From Streptococcus mitis (GTDB lineage: Bacteria > Bacillota > Bacilli > Lactobacillales > Streptococcaceae): DNA of 64,000 nucleotides. Positions 14,289-23,927 of this stretch are shown one piece after another. The position numbers and the translations under genes were made by a program. The stretch lies in assembly GCF_023109105.1 (NCBI RefSeq), contig NZ_JALDTZ010000004.1:1-64000 (forward strand). Direction: 5' to 3'. Every line of letters starts with the position of its first letter. Position 1 is the first letter of the stretch. The notes under the pieces are model-generated. The model was given only the letters and a program-made list of their open reading frames with translations. It had not been told where the DNA came from and did no database searches.

Positions 14289-15467
14289 TTATGTCTCTTT
14301 TTCAAAATAAGTTCGAACATACACGAGGGATAGACAAGACAGGATGATAACCCCGCTTCCAATTATCAAGAAAGAAGAGAGATGTACACTTGATAGCACT
14401 GTCATAAAGCCTTTCGCAATCGGCATAAAGAGAATGGCCAGTGTAAAAATGGTACTCAATACCCTTCCCAGATATTCTCCGTCAACCTTGGTCTGTACCT
14501 GAGTGAAAAAGTGAATATTAAAAATTGTCATAAACAATTCACAAATTAAATTTCCAGCAAAAGAAAGGAAAGTTGGCAGTGGTAATCCCATCATGAAAAC
14601 TCCTACTCCAGTCAAAGCCAGTAAAATCAAAAGGTTATAAACACTTGCCTTTACTTTGCTAGCTAGAATAGCTCCCACAATGGAACCAATTGCTCCCATA
14701 GTTAAAATGCTTGCGTAAGCTCCTTCTACTCCGTAAAGCCTATTTGAAAAGGGGAGGAGAAATTCAAAAGCTGCAAAAAAGAAATTAACGCTGGAAGCTA
14801 CGAACAAGAGAAAGAAAATCTCTTTTTGATGCAAAATATAGTGCAAGCCATCTTTGATATCTGCAAAAATATCTTTTGCAGTAAAAGGTTTCTTCTCTTG
14901 AGCCTTTGCTTCTTCTTTTGGTAGTAAGGCCACTAGAACAAATGCTATAAAAAAAGTCAAAGCATCTAGCAAGAGCGTCGTATGGAGACTTGCAAATTGT
15001 AAAACAAGAAAGGAAAGTACAGGAGAACTTACAGCTACAACCTGCAAGATTAACTCTAAGCGAGCATTGTAGGTCACTATCTCGTCTTTCTCTACAACCT
15101 CCGTTATAATAGCTTTATTGGCTGTACGAGAAAATGCAAAGGCAACCGCCTGAACAATATTGGCAAAAATCAAGGCGGCAATCATCCAGCTGTTATTCCT
15201 TATGAAAGAAATAGCCAGACAAAGAATCCCACAAACCAAATCTGTTGTCATCAAAATCTTGCGACGTGAAAAACGATCTGAAATAACACCACCAAAAGGA
15301 TTAACTAGAATGGATGTGACGAGTTCAGAAATCTGATACATTCCTAAAACTGTCTGTCCGATAGTTCCCATTGATGCCAACCAAACACTGTTTCCATAAT
15401 CATAGAGCATATTCCCTATCTTGTTTATAGCACCACGACTAATTAACTGCACTGCATAGCGATTCAT
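14289..15467 (-). CDS. MFS transporter, macrolide-efflux-like
   Basis: 392 aa and very hydrophobic, with about 12 membrane segments. The MFS motif A variant FGGVISDRFSRRKILM follows the second helix, and the N-terminus GNMLYDYGNSVWLA resembles the MefA/DUF894-type drug efflux group. The substrate is unknown. It lies 79 bp downstream of an rgg-type regulator on the same strand, a pairing in which the regulator often controls the transporter. The ATG is preceded by GAGGAG, and TACAAT is a possible -10 in the gap. Confidence 0.85.
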   Translation of the reverse strand: MNRYAVQLISRGAINKIGNMLYDYGNSVWLASMGTIGQTVLGMYQISELVTSILVNPFGGVISDRFSRRKILMTTDLVCGILCLAISFIRNNSWMIAALIFANIVQAVAFAFSRTANKAIITEVVEKDEIVTYNARLELILQVVAVSSPVLSFLVLQFASLHTTLLLDALTFFIAFVLVALLPKEEAKAQEKKPFTAKDIFADIKDGLHYILHQKEIFFLLFVASSVNFFFAAFEFLLPFSNRLYGVEGAYASILTMGAIGSIVGAILASKVKASVYNLLILLALTGVGVFMMGLPLPTFLSFAGNLICELFMTIFNIHFFTQVQTKVDGEYLGRVLSTIFTLAILFMPIAKGFMTVLSSVHLSSFLIIGSGVIILSCLSLVYVRTYFEKET

Positions 15468-15526
15468 ATAAAAACTCCTCTCAAATTTTGAAACTATTGT
15501 ATCAAAACTGAAAGGAGCTTTTTATT

Positions 15527-15546
15527 TTTTCCCTTATTTGGGAAAA
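15527..15546. repeat. Inverted repeat between rgg and the MFS gene
   Basis: TTTTCCC and GGGAAAA form a perfect 7-bp inverted repeat with a 6-nt loop, touching the rgg stop codon. Read on the minus strand it is followed by A's rather than T's, so it is a poor terminator. It lies just upstream of the MFS promoter region and could be a regulator-binding site. Confidence 0.4.
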
Positions 15547-16410
15547 TCAATCTTTGACAAATTTTTCGTAGTGTTCCTGATAATAGGCTACTTGCTCTGG
15601 AAGACCTAGCAGGTCAAAAATATGCATGGCCTCTTGCATCTGGCTACAACCTTCTTTACACTTTCCTTTTTGATATAAGGCAAAACCTTTGAGGTAATGT
15701 AAAATATTTCGTTCATAAAGACTAATGTTTTTACCAATAATCTTCTCTGTATAAGTCTCAAAATAGCTTGCATTGTCAAAAGAAAGATGCTCTAAACAAT
15801 GCTGGTAACAATTGAGGGCCAAAATCAAGACTAATCTCTTATGGCGACCAATCTCTTGATAAAATTCCTCCCTCTCCATAACTTCTCTACCAATTCGAGT
15901 GACATAATCCACATTGTAGAAACTATAGAGGTTCCCGAAAAGAATCAACTCATACATAGTCCATTCTTCTGTTTTAAAGAGATAATCTGCTACCTTATCC
16001 AAATCATCCTGCTTCATCTCATAACTCGAATCTCTTTGACAAATCAGACCTTGTAACAAAATCCAGTTCAGTTCAAAATAGAGAGGATTTGTCGAACTCT
16101 CACCCTTTTCAAGTTGTTCTCTTTGAAGCTTTTGAAAACCTGCAATATCATTTGAATAGTAAAGGGGCACAATTTGTCCCATCATGGCAACATGTTCATG
16201 ATTATGGAAATCCCTAGCCTTATCCATGAAATTTTCGATTGTGACATGAATATTATCCAAAATCTCAAAGAAACGAGAAACTGCTAGGTCAGACTCCCCA
16301 AGCTCAAAGCGAGATAACTGGGAGGTTGAACAGGACTCGCCTGCCGCCTCCTTTAAAGAATAATTTCCACTTGTCCGAAATTCACGAAATACTTTTCCAA
16401 GATGTTCCAT
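15547..16410 (-). CDS. Rgg/GadR/MutR family transcriptional regulator
   Basis: 287 aa. The N-terminal XRE helix-turn-helix (residues about 5-60: GKVFREFRTSGNYSLKEAAG, STSQLSRFELGESDLAVSRF) is followed by an all-helical Rgg C-terminal domain that in this family binds short peptides. The frame is open ten codons further upstream, but the ATG at 16408-16410 has AGGTG at proper spacing and begins 2 bp after the ABC-F stop. No short hydrophobic peptide gene is obvious next to it. The likely target is the neighbouring MFS gene. The peptide ligand, if any, is unknown. Confidence 0.88.
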   Translation of the reverse strand: MEHLGKVFREFRTSGNYSLKEAAGESCSTSQLSRFELGESDLAVSRFFEILDNIHVTIENFMDKARDFHNHEHVAMMGQIVPLYYSNDIAGFQKLQREQLEKGESSTNPLYFELNWILLQGLICQRDSSYEMKQDDLDKVADYLFKTEEWTMYELILFGNLYSFYNVDYVTRIGREVMEREEFYQEIGRHKRLVLILALNCYQHCLEHLSFDNASYFETYTEKIIGKNISLYERNILHYLKGFALYQKGKCKEGCSQMQEAMHIFDLLGLPEQVAYYQEHYEKFVKD

Positions 16411-16412
16411 AT

Positions 16413-18314
16413 TTACACCTGCTCTGATAATTCTTCCCATTCAAGCATAGCTTCTTCCTGACGATGGCTGATTTTGTCCAGTTCAGCCTGTAATTCCATG
16501 AGTTTACCTGCATCGTTGGTTTCCAACATTTGTTCAGAAATGACTTGACTTTGACTTTCTAGCTCTTCGATTTCAGCTTCTAGACTTTCGATTTGTCGCA
16601 TGAGTTTGCGGACTTCTTTTTGACTCTCTTTCTGAGCTTGATAATCATTGACTGGGCTTGCTTCTTTTACTTGATTGCTAGTTGAAGCTTCCTCAGTCTG
16701 ATTAATTTCCATTTCAGACTTTTTATCAACATAGTAGTCGTAATCTCCCAAGTAAAGAGTCGAACCATTCTCAGACAATTCCAGTACATGAGTTGCTACA
16801 CGATTGATAAAGTAACGGTCATGGCTGACGAATAGAAGGGTGCCATCAAAGTCAATCAAGGCATTTTCTAGCACTTCCTTGCTATCAATATCCAGGTGGT
16901 TGGTCGGCTCATCCAGAATCAAGAAGTTGTTGTTTTCCATAGACAATTTAGCAAGAAGTAAACGTGCTTTCTCACCACCAGACAGCATGCCGACTGATTT
17001 TTTAACATCATCTCCTGAGAAAAGGAAGGCACCTAGACGGTTACGAATTTCAACTTCTGGTGTCAGTTTAAAATCATTCCAGAGTTCATCCAGCACCGTA
17101 TTACTTGGTGTCAGCTTACTTTGGGTTTGGTCATAGTAACCAACCTCAACATTGGCGCCAAAGCGCTTTTCTCCCTTGATAAAAGGAATCTGGTCCACAA
17201 TAGACTTGATAAAGGTTGACTTGCCAATACCATTTGGACCAACGATGGCAATAGCGTTCATCTTACGAAGATCAAGGTTGATTGGTTCTGATAAGATTTC
17301 ACCATCATAGCCAATAGCAGCATTCTCCACCGTCAAAACGACATTTCCAGATACTTTATCAGAATGAAAGGTCATATTAGCTGACTTTTTCCCAGCTTCA
17401 GGCTTGTCTAAACGCTCCATTTTTTCCAGTTGTTTGCGACGAGATTGGGCACGTTTGGTCGTTGAAGCTCGGACTAGATTGCGATTGACAAAGTCTTCCA
17501 GAGCTGCGATTTCCTTCTGTTGCTTTTCATAGTTTTTTGCCTCAGTAGCTAGTTTTTGCTCCTTCAACTCTACAAAACGAGAATAATTGCCCACATAGCG
17601 ATCCAAGGAATGCTTGGTCAAATCCAGCGTAATCGTTGCAACCTTGTCCAAGAAATAACGGTCATGGCTGACAATAATGAGGGCACCGCTATAGTTTACC
17701 AAGTAATTCTCTAGCCAGGCAATAGTTTCAATATCCAAGTGGTTGGTTGGCTCGTCCAAGACCAAGAGATTGGGCTTTTCAAGTAGCATTTTGGCAAGTG
17801 CCAAACGAGTATTTTGACCACCAGAAAGCTCGACAATTTTCATCTGCCACATAGACTCATCAAACTTGAAACCATTCAAAATCGCTCGAATATCAGCTTC
17901 ATAGGTAAAGCCACCTGCTTGGCGAAAATTCTCAGATATGCGGTCGTAATCTGACATCAGCTTATCCAAATCCTCACCTGACTTTTCTCCCATCTCTAGC
18001 TCCATCTGACGAAGTTGTTTCTCAGTCCGACGTAAGTCATCAAAGACATGAAGCATCTCATCGTAGATGGTATTTTCAGATTCAAAACGGCTATCTTGGG
18101 CTAGGTAAGACAGAGAAATATCTTTTTTCTTATTGATTTCTCCACTAGTTGGCTCCTCTTCTCCAACCAAGATCTTTAAAAGAGTAGACTTACCTGCACC
18201 ATTTTTCCCAACAAGGGCTATCCTGTCTCGTTCATCAACCTGCAGATTGATATTATCAAAAAGAACCTCTCCTGCAAAAGAACGTTCAATTTTATTAGCT
18301 TGTAAAATAATCAT
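16413..18314 (-). CDS. ABC-F family ATPase
   Basis: 633 aa with two ABC domains and no membrane segments: Walker A GKNGAGKSTLLK and GPNGIGKSTFIK, signatures LSGGQNTRLALAK and LSGGEKARLLLAK, and DEPTNHLDI twice. A charged linker sits between the domains, and a coiled-coil tail follows at about residues 540-630. ABC-F proteins act on the ribosome (translation factors or antibiotic protection). This one resembles the housekeeping YdiF/Uup group rather than known resistance types. The ATG lies 6 nt after an extended -10 box and has no Shine-Dalgarno, pointing to leaderless translation. The rgg gene follows 2 bp later. Confidence 0.92.
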   Translation of the reverse strand: MIILQANKIERSFAGEVLFDNINLQVDERDRIALVGKNGAGKSTLLKILVGEEEPTSGEINKKKDISLSYLAQDSRFESENTIYDEMLHVFDDLRRTEKQLRQMELEMGEKSGEDLDKLMSDYDRISENFRQAGGFTYEADIRAILNGFKFDESMWQMKIVELSGGQNTRLALAKMLLEKPNLLVLDEPTNHLDIETIAWLENYLVNYSGALIIVSHDRYFLDKVATITLDLTKHSLDRYVGNYSRFVELKEQKLATEAKNYEKQQKEIAALEDFVNRNLVRASTTKRAQSRRKQLEKMERLDKPEAGKKSANMTFHSDKVSGNVVLTVENAAIGYDGEILSEPINLDLRKMNAIAIVGPNGIGKSTFIKSIVDQIPFIKGEKRFGANVEVGYYDQTQSKLTPSNTVLDELWNDFKLTPEVEIRNRLGAFLFSGDDVKKSVGMLSGGEKARLLLAKLSMENNNFLILDEPTNHLDIDSKEVLENALIDFDGTLLFVSHDRYFINRVATHVLELSENGSTLYLGDYDYYVDKKSEMEINQTEEASTSNQVKEASPVNDYQAQKESQKEVRKLMRQIESLEAEIEELESQSQVISEQMLETNDAGKLMELQAELDKISHRQEEAMLEWEELSEQV

Positions 18315-18320
18315 ACAAGT

Positions 18321-18349
18321 AGTATAGCATGTTTCCCTAAGGCATTCAA
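18321..18349 (-). promoter_or_regulatory. ABC-F promoter (TTGAAT-17-TGcTATACT), leaderless
   Basis: A well-formed promoter: TTGAAT at 18344-18349, a 17-bp spacer ending in TGc, and TATACT at 18321-18326. Only 6 nt separate the -10 from the ATG at 18312-18314, so +1 should coincide with or touch the start codon. Confidence 0.8.
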
Positions 18350-18400
18350 GACTTGATAAAGAGGCATATATCACTACTTTTCTGAAAATTATGCTACCGT

Positions 18401-18429
18401 TTTACTAAAGTGCTAAAAAGTGCTATAAT
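18401..18429 (+). promoter_or_regulatory. pgm promoter (TTTACT-17-TGcTATAAT)
   Basis: TTTACT (18401-18406), a 17-bp spacer containing a near direct repeat of AAAGTGCTA, and an extended -10 TGcTATAAT (18424-18429). The leader is about 30 nt and carries AAAAAGGAG before the ATG. It is divergent from the ABC-F promoter about 50 bp away. Confidence 0.8.
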
Positions 18430-18467
18430 GTGAACGGTTAAAACAATTTACAAAAAGGAGAATTTCA

Positions 18468-20186
18468 ATGTCTTACCAAGAAAATTACCAGAAATGGGTT
18501 GATTTTGCGGAGCTTCCTGACTACCTTCGTCAAGATTTAGAAAATATGGACGAAAAAACAAAGGAAGATGCCTTCTATACCAATCTTGAGTTTGGTACTG
18601 CAGGTATGCGTGGACTGATTGGTGCTGGTACTAACCGCATTAATATCTACGTTGTTCGTCAAGCAACTGAAGGTTTGGCTCGTTTGATTGAGTCAAAAGG
18701 TGGAAATGAAAAAGAACGCGGTGTGGCCATCGCTTATGATAGCCGTCACTTCTCTCCAGAATTTGCCTTTGAATCTGCGGCAGTTCTTGCTAAACACGGT
18801 ATAAAATCTTACGTATTTGAAAGCCTTCGTCCAACTCCAGAACTGTCATTTGCAGTTCGTCACCTCAACTGTTTTGCAGGTATCATGATTACTGCTAGCC
18901 ATAACCCTGCTCCATTTAACGGTTACAAGGTTTATGGTGAAGACGGTGGACAAATGCCTCCACACGACGCGGACGCTTTGACTACTTATATCCGTGCAAT
19001 CGAAAACCCATTTGCTGTTGAAGTTGCTGATGTGGAAGCTGAAAAAGCTTCTGGCTTGATTGAAGTTATCGGTGAAGCTGTCGATGTGGAATACCTCAAA
19101 GAAGTTAAGGACGTTAACATCAACCCAGCTTTGATTGAAGAATTCGGTAAAGACATGAAGATTGTCTACACACCACTTCATGGTACTGGTGAAATGTTGG
19201 CCCGTCGTGCTCTTGCCCAAGCAGGATTTGACTCTGTTCAAGTCGTTGAAGCGCAAGCAACTGCTGACCCAGACTTTTCAACTGTAAAATCTCCAAACCC
19301 AGAAAGCCAAGCAGCCTTTGCACTTGCTGAAGAACTTGGTCGTCAAGTTGGTGCAGATGTTCTTGTGGCAACTGACCCAGACGCTGACCGTGTTGGTGTG
19401 GAAGTTCTTCAAAAAGATGGTAGCTACCTCAACCTTTCAGGTAACCAAATCGGTGCTATCATGGCTAAATACATCTTAGAAGCCCACAAAAATGCTGGAA
19501 CTCTTCCTGAAAATGCAGCCCTTTGCAAATCTATCGTATCAACCGACTTGGTAACAAAGATTGCTGAAAGCTACGGCGCAACAATGTTTAACGTCTTGAC
19601 AGGTTTCAAATTTATCGCTGAAAAAATCCAAGAATTCGAAGAAAAACATAATCACACTTACATGATGGGATTTGAAGAAAGCTTCGGTTACTTGATTAAA
19701 CCATTCGTACGTGATAAAGACGCTATCCAAGCTGTTCTAGTCGTTGCTGAACTTGCTGCCTACTATCGTTCACGTGGTTTGACACTTGCAGACGGTATCG
19801 AAGAAATCTACAAAGAGTACGGCTATTACGCTGAAAAGACTATCTCTGTTACTCTTTCTGGTGTTGATGGTGCTGAACAAATCAAAGAGATTATGGCTAA
19901 ATTCCGTAACAATGCTCCAAAAGAATGGAATGCAACAGCTATCACTGTCGTAGAAGACTTCAAGGCACAAACTTCTACTGCTGCTGACGGTACTGTTACA
20001 AACTTGATAACTCCTCCAAGTGATGTGTTGAAATACACACTTGCTGACGGTTCATGGATTGCCGTTCGCCCTTCAGGGACAGAACCAAAAATCAAGTTCT
20101 ACATTGCAGTTGTAGGGGAAACCAACGATGAATCACAAGCTAAGATTGCTAATATCGAAGCAGAAATCAATGCTTTTGTAAAATAA
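18468..20186 (+). CDS. pgm: Phosphoglucomutase / phosphomannomutase
   Basis: 572 aa, alpha-D-phosphohexomutase family. It interconverts glucose-6-phosphate and glucose-1-phosphate, the precursor of glycogen, UDP-glucose, capsule and teichoic acid sugars. The phosphoserine loop is ITASHNPAPFNGYK, the metal site DPDADRVGVEV, the sugar-binding loop GFEESFGYL and the phosphate-binding loop RPSGTEPKIKFY. Start ATG with AAGGAG; its own extended -10 promoter lies upstream and an intrinsic terminator follows. Codon bias is strong. It links functionally to the glg operon upstream. Confidence 0.97.
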   Translation: MSYQENYQKWVDFAELPDYLRQDLENMDEKTKEDAFYTNLEFGTAGMRGLIGAGTNRINIYVVRQATEGLARLIESKGGNEKERGVAIAYDSRHFSPEFAFESAAVLAKHGIKSYVFESLRPTPELSFAVRHLNCFAGIMITASHNPAPFNGYKVYGEDGGQMPPHDADALTTYIRAIENPFAVEVADVEAEKASGLIEVIGEAVDVEYLKEVKDVNINPALIEEFGKDMKIVYTPLHGTGEMLARRALAQAGFDSVQVVEAQATADPDFSTVKSPNPESQAAFALAEELGRQVGADVLVATDPDADRVGVEVLQKDGSYLNLSGNQIGAIMAKYILEAHKNAGTLPENAALCKSIVSTDLVTKIAESYGATMFNVLTGFKFIAEKIQEFEEKHNHTYMMGFEESFGYLIKPFVRDKDAIQAVLVVAELAAYYRSRGLTLADGIEEIYKEYGYYAEKTISVTLSGVDGAEQIKEIMAKFRNNAPKEWNATAITVVEDFKAQTSTAADGTVTNLITPPSDVLKYTLADGSWIAVRPSGTEPKIKFYIAVVGETNDESQAKIANIEAEINAFVK

Positions 20187-20194
20187 AGTCCTAT

Positions 20195-20226
20195 AAAAGA
20201 TGAGACAAACCAATCTCATCTTTTTT
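20195..20226 (+). terminator. Intrinsic terminator of pgm
   Basis: AAAAGATGAGA and TCTCATCTTTTTT form an 11-bp stem with a 7-nt loop that runs directly into a T-run, 9 bp past the pgm stop. Confidence 0.9.
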
Positions 20227-20296
20227 CGTATCAAATCTAAGCAATTTTAGAAACTTTATGGCATACTAGACTTATCAACGAAAGCGAGGTAATCTC

Positions 20297-20644
20297 ATGG
20301 AACAATTTTTAGATAACATTAAAGACCTTGAAGTCACTACAGTTACGCGTGCGCAAGAAGCTCTTGATAATAAAGAAACTGCAACCTTCTTTATTGGTCG
20401 TAAAACTTGCCCTTACTGCCGTAAATTTGCTGGTACCTTGGCAGGTGTCGTAGCTGAAACTAAAGCTCACATCTACTTCATCAACAGTGAAGAACCAAGC
20501 CAACTCAATGAGTTGCAAGCATTCCGCTCACGCTACGGAATCCCAACTGTACCAGGATTTGTTCACATTGCGGATGGACAAATCAATGTCCGTTGCGACT
20601 CTTCAATGTCAGCACAAGAAATCAAAGAATTTGCAGGATTGTAA
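20297..20644 (+). CDS. Thioredoxin-like protein (bacteriocin transport accessory type)
   Basis: 115 aa, thioredoxin fold. The active-site motif CPYC lies at about residues 38-41 and a cis-proline region IPTVPG at about 84-89. No signal peptide, so it is probably cytosolic. Such proteins are annotated as bacteriocin transport accessory proteins (Bta/PedC), though no bacteriocin genes are nearby. The same neighbour follows pgm in pneumococcus as I recall. GAGGT precedes the ATG, and CATACT preceded by TGg is a probable extended -10. A thiol-disulfide exchange role is inferred. Confidence 0.88.
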   Translation: MEQFLDNIKDLEVTTVTRAQEALDNKETATFFIGRKTCPYCRKFAGTLAGVVAETKAHIYFINSEEPSQLNELQAFRSRYGIPTVPGFVHIADGQINVRCDSSMSAQEIKEFAGL

Positions 20645-20651
20645 AAAATGT

Positions 20652-20677
20652 AAAAAGAAGGCATTCGCCTTCTTTTT
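20652..20677. terminator. Bidirectional terminator between the thioredoxin-like and helicase genes
   Basis: AAAAAGAAGGC and GCCTTCTTTTT form a perfect 11-bp stem around ATTC. It ends the plus-strand thioredoxin-like gene and overlaps the stop codon (20676-20678) of the converging helicase gene. Confidence 0.9.
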
Positions 20678-23600
20678 AATTATTTTCAAAATAGGAATCA
20701 ACCAACTCCTGAATCCTACCTTCTTTAGCCGCAGGAATAGTATCTTCTAGAACAAAGTTCTTTCTACTGATATCTTGAGAGAGATTTCCAAAGATAAAAT
20801 TAGTCGAGATATTATAGATAATCTCTGAAGGTGCAAATCCATAAACTTGATTTTCCAAGATATGTTTTAAGCGTTCCTCAGAATTTGGAAAAGCATCTTT
20901 CAAACCTTCGCTATTATATAGACGCTTAACAAGTTCAGCGATATAGAGGCCTGATTTCATGTACAAATCAATAAATGTCTTAGATGGATCATCAAAGATA
21001 CCTGGATTTTCTTTTTCAAGGTCATCCACCATTCTCTTCACCACTCGTTTAGGAGTGAAAATCTGGTTAGTTTTCTGCGGTGGAATATAATCAAAAATAT
21101 CTTCTTTCTGATCTTTAAAATAATCTGCCAATTCCTCTTTCTTACGAAGAAATTCTTGGATTGCTTCATCGAATGTTGCTCGATCAAAGAGATGTCCTGC
21201 AAAATCTTGTCCACCATCTCTCAAATAACAAAATTTATCAATCGTTATCCCCGTTACTTCATAAAAAACATGTTCAGGAACAAAGGTGTCAAAATTATCA
21301 AGTGTTAAAGTTTGATCACCATAGGCCATAATAAAACTTGGGATGGTTCTTGCAAATCCTCGAAGATGGTCCCGAATTTCATCTTGAGCTGATTGTTTCA
21401 ACTGTTCAACACGTTTTATCTCAACCTGTTCGATAAACTTCTCAGGCATTTTTTCCACTTCTTTTTTGAGTGTTTGTTCTAGTTTTTCTTTGTGAATGAG
21501 CTTATTTTCTTCTAAACGTTTATCCAAATCTTCTTGAATCTTATCCTTTTGCTCCTTATCATCTGCTTCCTTGATTTGTTGTTGCAATTCTTGCTTGATA
21601 TTAGCTTCAGAAATTTTTCTTTCAATGTCATTTTTTCGAATTTCATTCTCAAATGTTGCTGTAATTTGCTTCTTGATTTGGTCTGTTTCCCGAGTTTTAA
21701 GGTTGTATTCAGCTTTTAAATCTTCTACAATCACTGAAGAAACTGTTTTAATCAAATCATTGGCCAATTGTTTTTGAGTTTTGTCATCATCCTTAGTGAA
21801 CAAATCTGAAACGGATTGACTAAGTCCATAGACTTTTTCACCAAAAAGTCGCATCTGCTGATTAACTACGATTTCATGGTCTACTACTGCATTCCCCTCA
21901 TCATCTACTGTAACATCTGAAAAGTCTAATAGTTCAGAAGATGTTTGTAACTTCCCTTCCTTTTCAACTGGGAGTTCATTTAAAATGTCTAGAACTGTTT
22001 GACTAGCTTGGAAAATACCGCTGATATTATCAAATAAGAGATTGGACATGAAGCCACGTTTGAGGACTTCCCTAGCTTTTATCTGACGCGGTATAGTCAG
22101 AACTGACTTGGCATCAATTTCAACCATCTTACCAGCACGATCTTCAGCTATGACAGGGAAGAAATTTAGTAATTCTCTGATATTTTCTTCACGAGTTGCA
22201 GAAGTTCCACCACCTCCTGCAGTTGCTAGTGATAAGTTGTTGGCAAACTCATCAAAGAGAATTAAGGTCCTTTCTGGAGCAAAGTCAAATACATAGGCTC
22301 TTTCTTTGCGGAAGTGATTTCCTTTCTTATCACTCCATGAGTATGGATTTTGAGCACGGAAAGCAGCCTGCATATAAAGTGCAGGTGATTTCATGTTCGA
22401 TAACATCAATACACCTGTCCACTCAGGGATAGTGACACCTGTCGTCAATTGACCGACGGATAGAGTGATAGTTTTGTCATTCTCTGCTATCGCTTTTCTA
22501 ACCAAGTCTAAGGATTTGAGTTTGACTTTATCGTCTTCTTCGGACATACGTCCGTCACCAGCAGCTAGAACAATCTCATAGTTTTCATAGATGGGGTGTT
22601 CTTCTAGTAGTGCTTTTAGAGCCTTAGCTGAGGCTACACGCTCCAACAACCAAAAAGTATGCTTGAGTTCGTTCCGAAGTTCTTTGGTTGAAAATGGATA
22701 CTTTTCATTGCTTGACAGAGTATCTAACCAATTTCTGACATCTTGTTCATGGATAAATTTCCCTTTATCATTTGTAGCGAAAAATTCACTTAAGTCAAAA
22801 GCATAGTCAATATTTTCACCATCAAGTTGAGCGCCTTTTTCTAACTCTTCACCAATCATCTGAGACATTTGATAGGTAAAGAGATTTAACTGAGGTAAGG
22901 TTTCATATGGATTTTCCTCTTCTTGCTCAGGCGACCAAGTAGTTTTAGCTGCCTGCTCATCAGCATAAGACCAGTTGTAGATCTGCTCCTCGGTAAACTC
23001 TCCCTTTGCCAATGCTTTAAATGGAGTTCCAGAAAGGTGTAATGTAAAGTTTCGACGGATCTTATTAAAAGCTTGGTCTGTCTTAAAGGTATCAACTCCT
23101 TCGTGAGCCTCATCGATAACCAATAAATCCCAGTGGAGATCTGTAACCCATTTAAGTTTGTTATGCTCTCCACCTAGATAAGCAGAGCCTTTCAAGTCTT
23201 GAAGACTGATAAAAGCAAGTTGTCTTACATCGTCATCTAAAATACCAACAAATTCTTTACGTGACAAGGTTGGACGACTCTTAAGGCTATCTGATTCAGA
23301 AACAAACTTATAAGTCGTTTGACCTGCTATGAATGTTTCAAAATCATCATACCATGAATTAGCAATGGCGGGCCTGTTGGTTACAATTAGGACATTAACA
23401 GCTTCCATTCGACGAGCTAGGTCATAGGTAGACAAGGTTTTACCAAAGCGTGGCTTGGCATTCCAAAGAAATTTGCCTCCAGCGTGTTCTTGGAAATAAG
23501 CTAAGGTCTTAGCAACTGCTTCTTCTTGCTCTTGGCGCAGAGTATAGTCCTGTCCTTTTCCAGGCTGATAACCAGACAAATCATGCTGAACAAACTTATC

Positions 23601-23927
23601 GAAGAGATTTTTAGATTTTTCAGGAGTTCCATTAAAATAGAACCATTCCGTCTTAGGACGACGTTCCACATCATGGAAAGAAAGGAAATGGTGGAAATCA
23701 TGGTCCTTAAAAGTCTTTCCCTTATCAGGTTCTTCCGTATAGGCGGCATCCCCAGTCCATAAGACATCTGTATCTATATGAGCAGTATGCGTTTGTTCTT
23801 TAATTCGTTGCGTGACATCCCGTTCTGTATAACCAATCTTAATCCATCCCTCATTGCTAGTTACCGTCGGTGTGGTGTAGGCATAGATTTTAGGATGAAT
23901 CTCTTTTGATGTTTTAATTTCTACCAT
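20676..23927 (-). CDS. GIY-YIG nuclease / SF2 helicase with degenerate MTase-like C-terminus
   Basis: 1083 aa. Domains in order: an N-terminal GIY-YIG-like nuclease (residues about 12-60, IYAYTTP ... IKIGYTERDVTQRI); an SF2 helicase with Walker A AKPRFGKT (157-164), DEAH (272-275), SGTP and a motif VI-like QAAFRAQNPYSW; a Lys/Glu coiled coil (about 700-870); and a C-terminus (about 955-1060) laid out like an N6-methylase (FTPKRVVKRMV, then IDLYMKSGLYIAE where DPACGSG is expected) but lacking the SAM-binding motif. It starts at the ATG sharing its A with the methylase stop (TGATG). Probably the restriction or translocation subunit of an R-M-like defence pair; class uncertain. Confidence 0.85.
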   Translation of the reverse strand: MVEIKTSKEIHPKIYAYTTPTVTSNEGWIKIGYTERDVTQRIKEQTHTAHIDTDVLWTGDAAYTEEPDKGKTFKDHDFHHFLSFHDVERRPKTEWFYFNGTPEKSKNLFDKFVQHDLSGYQPGKGQDYTLRQEQEEAVAKTLAYFQEHAGGKFLWNAKPRFGKTLSTYDLARRMEAVNVLIVTNRPAIANSWYDDFETFIAGQTTYKFVSESDSLKSRPTLSRKEFVGILDDDVRQLAFISLQDLKGSAYLGGEHNKLKWVTDLHWDLLVIDEAHEGVDTFKTDQAFNKIRRNFTLHLSGTPFKALAKGEFTEEQIYNWSYADEQAAKTTWSPEQEEENPYETLPQLNLFTYQMSQMIGEELEKGAQLDGENIDYAFDLSEFFATNDKGKFIHEQDVRNWLDTLSSNEKYPFSTKELRNELKHTFWLLERVASAKALKALLEEHPIYENYEIVLAAGDGRMSEEDDKVKLKSLDLVRKAIAENDKTITLSVGQLTTGVTIPEWTGVLMLSNMKSPALYMQAAFRAQNPYSWSDKKGNHFRKERAYVFDFAPERTLILFDEFANNLSLATAGGGGTSATREENIRELLNFFPVIAEDRAGKMVEIDAKSVLTIPRQIKAREVLKRGFMSNLLFDNISGIFQASQTVLDILNELPVEKEGKLQTSSELLDFSDVTVDDEGNAVVDHEIVVNQQMRLFGEKVYGLSQSVSDLFTKDDDKTQKQLANDLIKTVSSVIVEDLKAEYNLKTRETDQIKKQITATFENEIRKNDIERKISEANIKQELQQQIKEADDKEQKDKIQEDLDKRLEENKLIHKEKLEQTLKKEVEKMPEKFIEQVEIKRVEQLKQSAQDEIRDHLRGFARTIPSFIMAYGDQTLTLDNFDTFVPEHVFYEVTGITIDKFCYLRDGGQDFAGHLFDRATFDEAIQEFLRKKEELADYFKDQKEDIFDYIPPQKTNQIFTPKRVVKRMVDDLEKENPGIFDDPSKTFIDLYMKSGLYIAELVKRLYNSEGLKDAFPNSEERLKHILENQVYGFAPSEIIYNISTNFIFGNLSQDISRKNFVLEDTIPAAKEGRIQELVDSYFENN

